The notes beneath the pieces were generated by a model, which searched no databases, was not told the origin of the DNA, and was given only the letters and a program-made list of their open reading frames with translations. Both the position numbers and the translations under genes were made by a program. A stretch of 16,963 nt of DNA from contig JBGTSD010000070.1 in the NCBI GenBank assembly GCA_041940385.1, positions 1 to 16,963 on the forward strand, given 5' to 3'. Positions 14,297 to 16,963 of the stretch are shown here, piece by piece (within the stretch, counting starts at the first letter, position 1; the number at the start of each line of letters is the position of its first letter). This stretch comes from JACVCK01 sp041940385. Lineage in GTDB: Bacteria; Planctomycetota; Phycisphaerae; Phycisphaerales; UBA1924.

Positions 14297-14881
14297 TCAA
14301 TCCTCGACCAGCCGCTCAATCTCGTCCTCCACCGCTTCGAACTTCGGCAGCACCGCCTCGCTCTCGTGCACGGCGCGGCGGATCTCGGGGAGGTTCTCTT
14401 CCACCGTGTCCTGCGAGGGCGACGCGCGCAGGCGCTCGCCGAGGTCGAGCATGCGCTCGTACTGCGGCGCGAAGGCCTGGCGCAGGTCCGAGACCCGGTC
14501 GCGCAGGCGATCGAGCGCCGAGTTCACCGCGGCGTCGTCGTCGGCGGCAAGCGCCTCGCGCTCCGCGGCGTCGATCATGCCGTCCCAGTTGGCGAAGCGC
14601 GGCGCCCCGTCGGGATCGGTCACGCCTTCCACGGCGGTGCGCAGCGCCATGAGCTCGCGCTGGTACGCCGCGATGGCGTTGTCGGGGTCGGTGTCCCAGT
14701 CGTCGCGCACCTGCGCCAGCGCGTCGATCGTGTCCTCGAACTGCTCGGAGACGGCCTCGACCGAGCGGGACATCCCGATGAGCGTGGCTTCGGACGCGGC
14801 GCCGAGGTGGGGCGTGGAAGCGCAGCCGAGACCGAGTGAGACAGCGGCGACGGCGGTGAGTGCGAGCAGTGAACGGATCAT
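14297..14881 (-). CDS. Small exported, probably lipid-anchored, helical protein (DUF2959-like)
   Basis: A 194-residue exported protein of unknown function. The N-terminus MIRSLLALTAVAAVSLGLGC is a signal peptide; C20 could be lipidated, but the residue three before it is Gly rather than Leu, so the lipobox is not canonical. The remainder is almost wholly helical and acidic, with long charged heptad-like stretches (about 30-60, 105-145 and 155-194), suggesting a coiled-coil bundle. The pattern (an FxxxL start, a long helix ending Y-x-x-ML, and a terminal helix ending ERLVED) is reminiscent of DUF2959 envelope proteins, a weak resemblance. I choose ATG 14881 over ATG 14899 because GGAGG (complement of 14891-14895) lies 9 bases ahead. 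It lies downstream of ugd on the same strand but a hairpin separates them. Confidence 0.72.
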   Translation of the reverse strand: MIRSLLALTAVAAVSLGLGCASTPHLGAASEATLIGMSRSVEAVSEQFEDTIDALAQVRDDWDTDPDNAIAAYQRELMALRTAVEGVTDPDGAPRFANWDGMIDAAEREALAADDDAAVNSALDRLRDRVSDLRQAFAPQYERMLDLGERLRASPSQDTVEENLPEIRRAVHESEAVLPKFEAVEDEIERLVED

Positions 14882-14940
14882 GTGATAAGGCCTCCTCAAC
14901 GAGTGATCGTGAAGAGGTCAGCATGAGCGCGCCGTCACAA

Positions 14941-14957
14941 CGCCGCGTGAAGCGGCG
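14941..14957 (-). terminator. Hairpin downstream of ugd
   Basis: A perfect 6-base stem CGCCGC/GCGGCG with a 5-base loop, 28 bases past the ugd stop. On the minus strand it is followed only by TTGTG rather than a T-run, so an intrinsic terminator is possible but not typical. It may separate ugd from the small envelope-protein gene. Confidence 0.35.
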
Positions 14958-14984
14958 ATGAGATGGCGTTCATTTGTTGGTGAA

Positions 14985-16325
14985 TCAGACGCCGACCGGA
15001 CGGCGGCCCACGGAGTAGTGGGTGAAGCCGTCGCGCTGCATCTGCTCGAGCTTGTAGAGGTTGCGTCCGTCGAAGATGACGGGGGCGTTCATGAGGTCCT
15101 TGAGCTTCTTGAAGTCAGGGGTCTTGAACTCGTCCCAGTCGGTCGAGACGATCAGCGCGTCGGCGCCGCGGGCCGTCTCGTACATGCCGTCGGAGATCTC
15201 GTACTTGCCCGGGTTCTCGCGCTCGACGTTCTCGGCGGCGACGGGGTCGAACGCGCGGATCTTGGCGCCGGCCTCGTGCGCCCACTCCATGAGGGAGAGC
15301 GCGGGCGCTTCGCGGATGTCGTCGGTCTGCGGCTTGAAGGCCATGCCCCAGAAGGCGAGCGTCTTGCCCTTGAGGCCGCCCTTGCCGCCGAAGTGCTTCT
15401 CGATCTTGTCCCAGAACATCTTGCGCTGGCGCTGGTTGACTTCGTGCACGGCGGTCGAGAGCTGGATGGGAATGTTCTTCTGGTTGCCCATCATGATGCA
15501 GGCGAGCGTGTCCTTGGGGAAGCACGATCCGCCGTAGCCCAGGCCGGGGTAGAGGAACTGGTTGCCGATGCGCTTGTCGGCGCACATGCCCTCGCGGACG
15601 CGGTTGATGTTGGCGCCGTAGGCCTCGCAGAGGTTGGCCATCTCGTTGATGAACGAGATCTTGGTGGCGAGGAAGTTGTTCGAGGCGTACTTGACCATCT
15701 CGCTGGACAGGATGTCCATGATGTAGATGGGGTGTCCCTGGCGGACGAACGGGTCGTAGAGATCGCGCATGACCTCGGCGGTGCGCTCGTTCTCCACGCC
15801 GCAGACCACGCGGTCCGGGCGGTTGAAGTCGTTGATCGCCGCGCCCTCCTTGAGGAACTCGGGGTTGTTGGCGACGGCGAAGGGGATGTCGCCGACGATC
15901 TTCTTGATGCGCTCCTTGACCGCGAGCGTCGTGCCGACGGGCACGGTGCTCTTGACGACGACGACCTTGGGCGTCTGCTTCGGGCCAAGGGCCTTGATGG
16001 CCTTGCCGATGTCGTCCGCGGCGGACCAGACGTACTTCATGTCCGTCTCGCCGTTCTTGCCGGTCGGCGTGCCGACGCAGATGAAGATCATGTCCGCGTC
16101 GCGGTACGACTCCTCGGGGTTGGTCGAGAAGGACAGGCGCCCGGCCTCGACGTTCTTCTCCATGAGTTCGGTCAGGCCCGGTTCGTAGATCGGGCAGCCG
16201 CCGCTCTTGAGGATGTCGATCTTGCGCTTGTCGACGTCGAGGCAGACGACGTCGTTGCCGGTGTTGCTGAAGCACACACCGGTGACCAATCCAACGTAAC
16301 CCGTGCCGACCATCGTCAATCGCAT
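14985..16325 (-). CDS. ugd: UDP-glucose 6-dehydrogenase
   Basis: The 446-residue enzyme oxidises UDP-glucose to UDP-glucuronate with two NAD+, in the cytoplasm. The NAD-binding GTGYVGLVTG is at 7-16. PEFLKEG (155-161) and the catalytic Cys in GGSCFPKD (C268) follow, then the C-terminal UDP-binding motif FKPQTDDIREAP (330-341). Length is typical of the bacterial UDPGDH class. I start at MRLTMVGTGY because AGGAG (complement of 16334-16338) lies 8 bases ahead; the 37 residues upstream in the same frame are low-complexity Arg/Pro and improbable. The gene upstream on the same strand, a UDP-glucuronate decarboxylase, uses its product, so the pair makes UDP-xylose from UDP-glucose. The 148-base gap with hairpins suggests separate transcripts or partial read-through. 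Confidence 0.95.
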   Translation of the reverse strand: MRLTMVGTGYVGLVTGVCFSNTGNDVVCLDVDKRKIDILKSGGCPIYEPGLTELMEKNVEAGRLSFSTNPEESYRDADMIFICVGTPTGKNGETDMKYVWSAADDIGKAIKALGPKQTPKVVVVKSTVPVGTTLAVKERIKKIVGDIPFAVANNPEFLKEGAAINDFNRPDRVVCGVENERTAEVMRDLYDPFVRQGHPIYIMDILSSEMVKYASNNFLATKISFINEMANLCEAYGANINRVREGMCADKRIGNQFLYPGLGYGGSCFPKDTLACIMMGNQKNIPIQLSTAVHEVNQRQRKMFWDKIEKHFGGKGGLKGKTLAFWGMAFKPQTDDIREAPALSLMEWAHEAGAKIRAFDPVAAENVERENPGKYEISDGMYETARGADALIVSTDWDEFKTPDFKKLKDLMNAPVIFDGRNLYKLEQMQRDGFTHYSVGRRPVGV

Positions 16326-16384
16326 GACCGTCGCTCCTCTTGCGTTGCTCTCTCGTCTCTCTCTTCGGACGCCCGTCGCCGGTG

Positions 16385-16401
16385 GGGACCGGGGCGGTCC
16401 C
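16385..16401. other. GC-rich hairpin in the uxs-ugd gap
   Basis: GGGACC and GGTCCC form a 6-base stem with a 5-base loop in a very G-rich plus-strand run (16384-16417). No T-run follows on either strand. It may simply reflect the biased base content of this spacer. Confidence 0.25.
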
Positions 16402-16436
16402 GGGGGGCGGGGGCGGGAAACCTTCTTCGACCGCAT

Positions 16437-16463
16437 GCCCGCCCGGGTTCGGCCCGGCGGGGC
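16437..16463 (-). terminator. Strong hairpin just after the UDP-glucuronate decarboxylase stop
   Basis: The stem has a 4-base outer part (16437-16440 with 16460-16463), a 2-by-2 internal loop, and a 5-base inner part (16443-16447 with 16453-16457) around a 5-base loop. It lies 10 bases beyond the stop on the minus strand. No T-run follows directly, but in a genome this GC-rich it is the best candidate for a transcript end or 3'-end stabiliser. Confidence 0.4.
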
Positions 16464-16473
16464 GCGGATGTCG

Positions 16474-16963
16474 TCAATAGTTCGGGGTCGGGGCCCGATA
16501 GGCGTCGATGTCGATCGACTTGAACCAGTTGATAGTCTTCTGGAGCCCCTCGCGCAGCTTCACCTTCGGCTCCCAGCCGAGGCGGTCCTTGGCCAGGCTG
16601 ATCTGCGGCTGGCGCTGCATGGGGTCGTCCGCCGGGAGGGGCTTGCGGATGATCTTCGACTTCGAGCCCGTCATCTCCATGACCATCTCGGCGAGCTGCT
16701 TGATGGTGAACTCGTCGGGGTTGCCGAGGTTGACCGGGCCGACGAAGTCATCGGGGCCGTTCATCATGCGGATGATGCCCTCGACGAGGTCGTCCACGTA
16801 GCAGAACGAGCGCGTCTGCGAGCCGTCGCCGAAGAGGGTGATGTCCTCGCCGCGGATCGCCTGGCGGATGAAGTTGGAGACGACGCGTCCGTCGTAGGGG
16901 TGCATCCGCGGGCCGGAGGTGTTGAAGATGCGGATGATGCGGATGTTGACGCGGTTCTGGCGG
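16474..16963 (-). CDS. uxs: UDP-glucuronate decarboxylase (UDP-xylose synthase), 5'-truncated by window edge
   Basis: The C-terminal half (about 162 residues) of an NAD-dependent short-chain dehydrogenase/reductase that converts UDP-glucuronate to UDP-xylose and CO2. The frame is open to the window end. It shows the Uxs hallmark RMHPYDGRVVSNF, then GEDITLFGDGSQTRSFCYVDDLVEGI, the NLGNPDEFTI block and a C-terminal DRLGWEPKVKLREGLQKTI helix. The YxxxK active site and the Rossmann GxxGxxG lie outside the window. Just before RMHP the sequence reads IFNTSGP, where most Uxs proteins have IFNTYGP. A Met at base 16905 is internal, not the start. It is upstream of ugd on the same strand, a biochemically matched pair. 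Confidence 0.92.
   Translation of the reverse strand, partial: RQNRVNIRIIRIFNTSGPRMHPYDGRVVSNFIRQAIRGEDITLFGDGSQTRSFCYVDDLVEGIIRMMNGPDDFVGPVNLGNPDEFTIKQLAEMVMEMTGSKSKIIRKPLPADDPMQRQPQISLAKDRLGWEPKVKLREGLQKTINWFKSIDIDAYRAPTPNY

Noticed and set aside
1..16963. CRISPR arrays, tRNA or rRNA genes, insertion sequences
   Set aside because: No spaced direct repeats, no cloverleaf with a TTC-rRA arm, no rRNA motifs and no transposase reading frame were recognised.

Overview
This is a very GC-rich, densely packed chromosomal window with 15 genes or gene fragments. It has no rRNA, tRNA, CRISPR array or insertion sequence that I can see, and no gene-free stretch over about 220 bases. I infer a member of the Planctomycetota, probably the Phycisphaerae. 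The evidence is a Ser/Thr kinase of the Y-x-x-EQ-x-SPRR / IAQIYEAG type with one membrane anchor and a tetratricopeptide-like tail, and a membrane protein ending in a CxxC-YDL-CPECG zinc ribbon, both common in that phylum. No marker gene is present to prove it.

Layout. (1) 1-2250 (+): the membrane-anchored kinase, which may continue upstream of the window. (2) 2247-4793 (-): a hexapeptide-repeat acyltransferase and a family 2 glycosyltransferase, translationally coupled by an ATGA overlap, preceded by a protein made of two tandem barstar-like domains. (3) 4883-10032: a phage-flavoured block. It holds a terminase large subunit (-), a small membrane protein with a zinc-ribbon tail (+), an ABC-type ATPase fused to a GNAT acetyltransferase (-), a small protein with two helix-turn-helix motifs (-) overlapping it, and, divergent from these, a LexA/CI-like self-cleaving repressor (+). 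A 30-base dyad lies between the last two. No capsid, portal, tail, integrase or lysis gene is visible. (4) 10098-11813: a Tat-exported ankyrin-repeat protein (+) facing a lipoprotein with an HExxH zinc-protease motif (-). (5) 11940-14295 (+): cydAB, cytochrome bd-type quinol oxidase. (6) 14297-16963 (-): a small coiled-coil envelope protein, then UDP-glucose 6-dehydrogenase and the C-terminal half of a UDP-glucuronate decarboxylase.

How they work together. The last two genes make UDP-glucuronate and then UDP-xylose, sugar donors for surface polysaccharide. The glycosyltransferase and acyltransferase at the other end could use or decorate such polymers, though they are 12 kb away. CydAB is a low-oxygen terminal oxidase. 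The candidate unusual system is block 3. A DNA-packaging motor, an ATPase-acetyltransferase and an SOS-type repressor remain intact in reading frame without a virion, which suggests a domesticated, DNA-damage-responsive remnant of a phage or gene-transfer-agent-like element. This is inference from gene content.

Convergent genes are packed almost without spacing: two pairs overlap (4 and 11 nt) and two are separated by 3 and 1 nt. Several start codons here were moved inward from the longest open frame because a good Shine-Dalgarno sequence and family length support the inner start.
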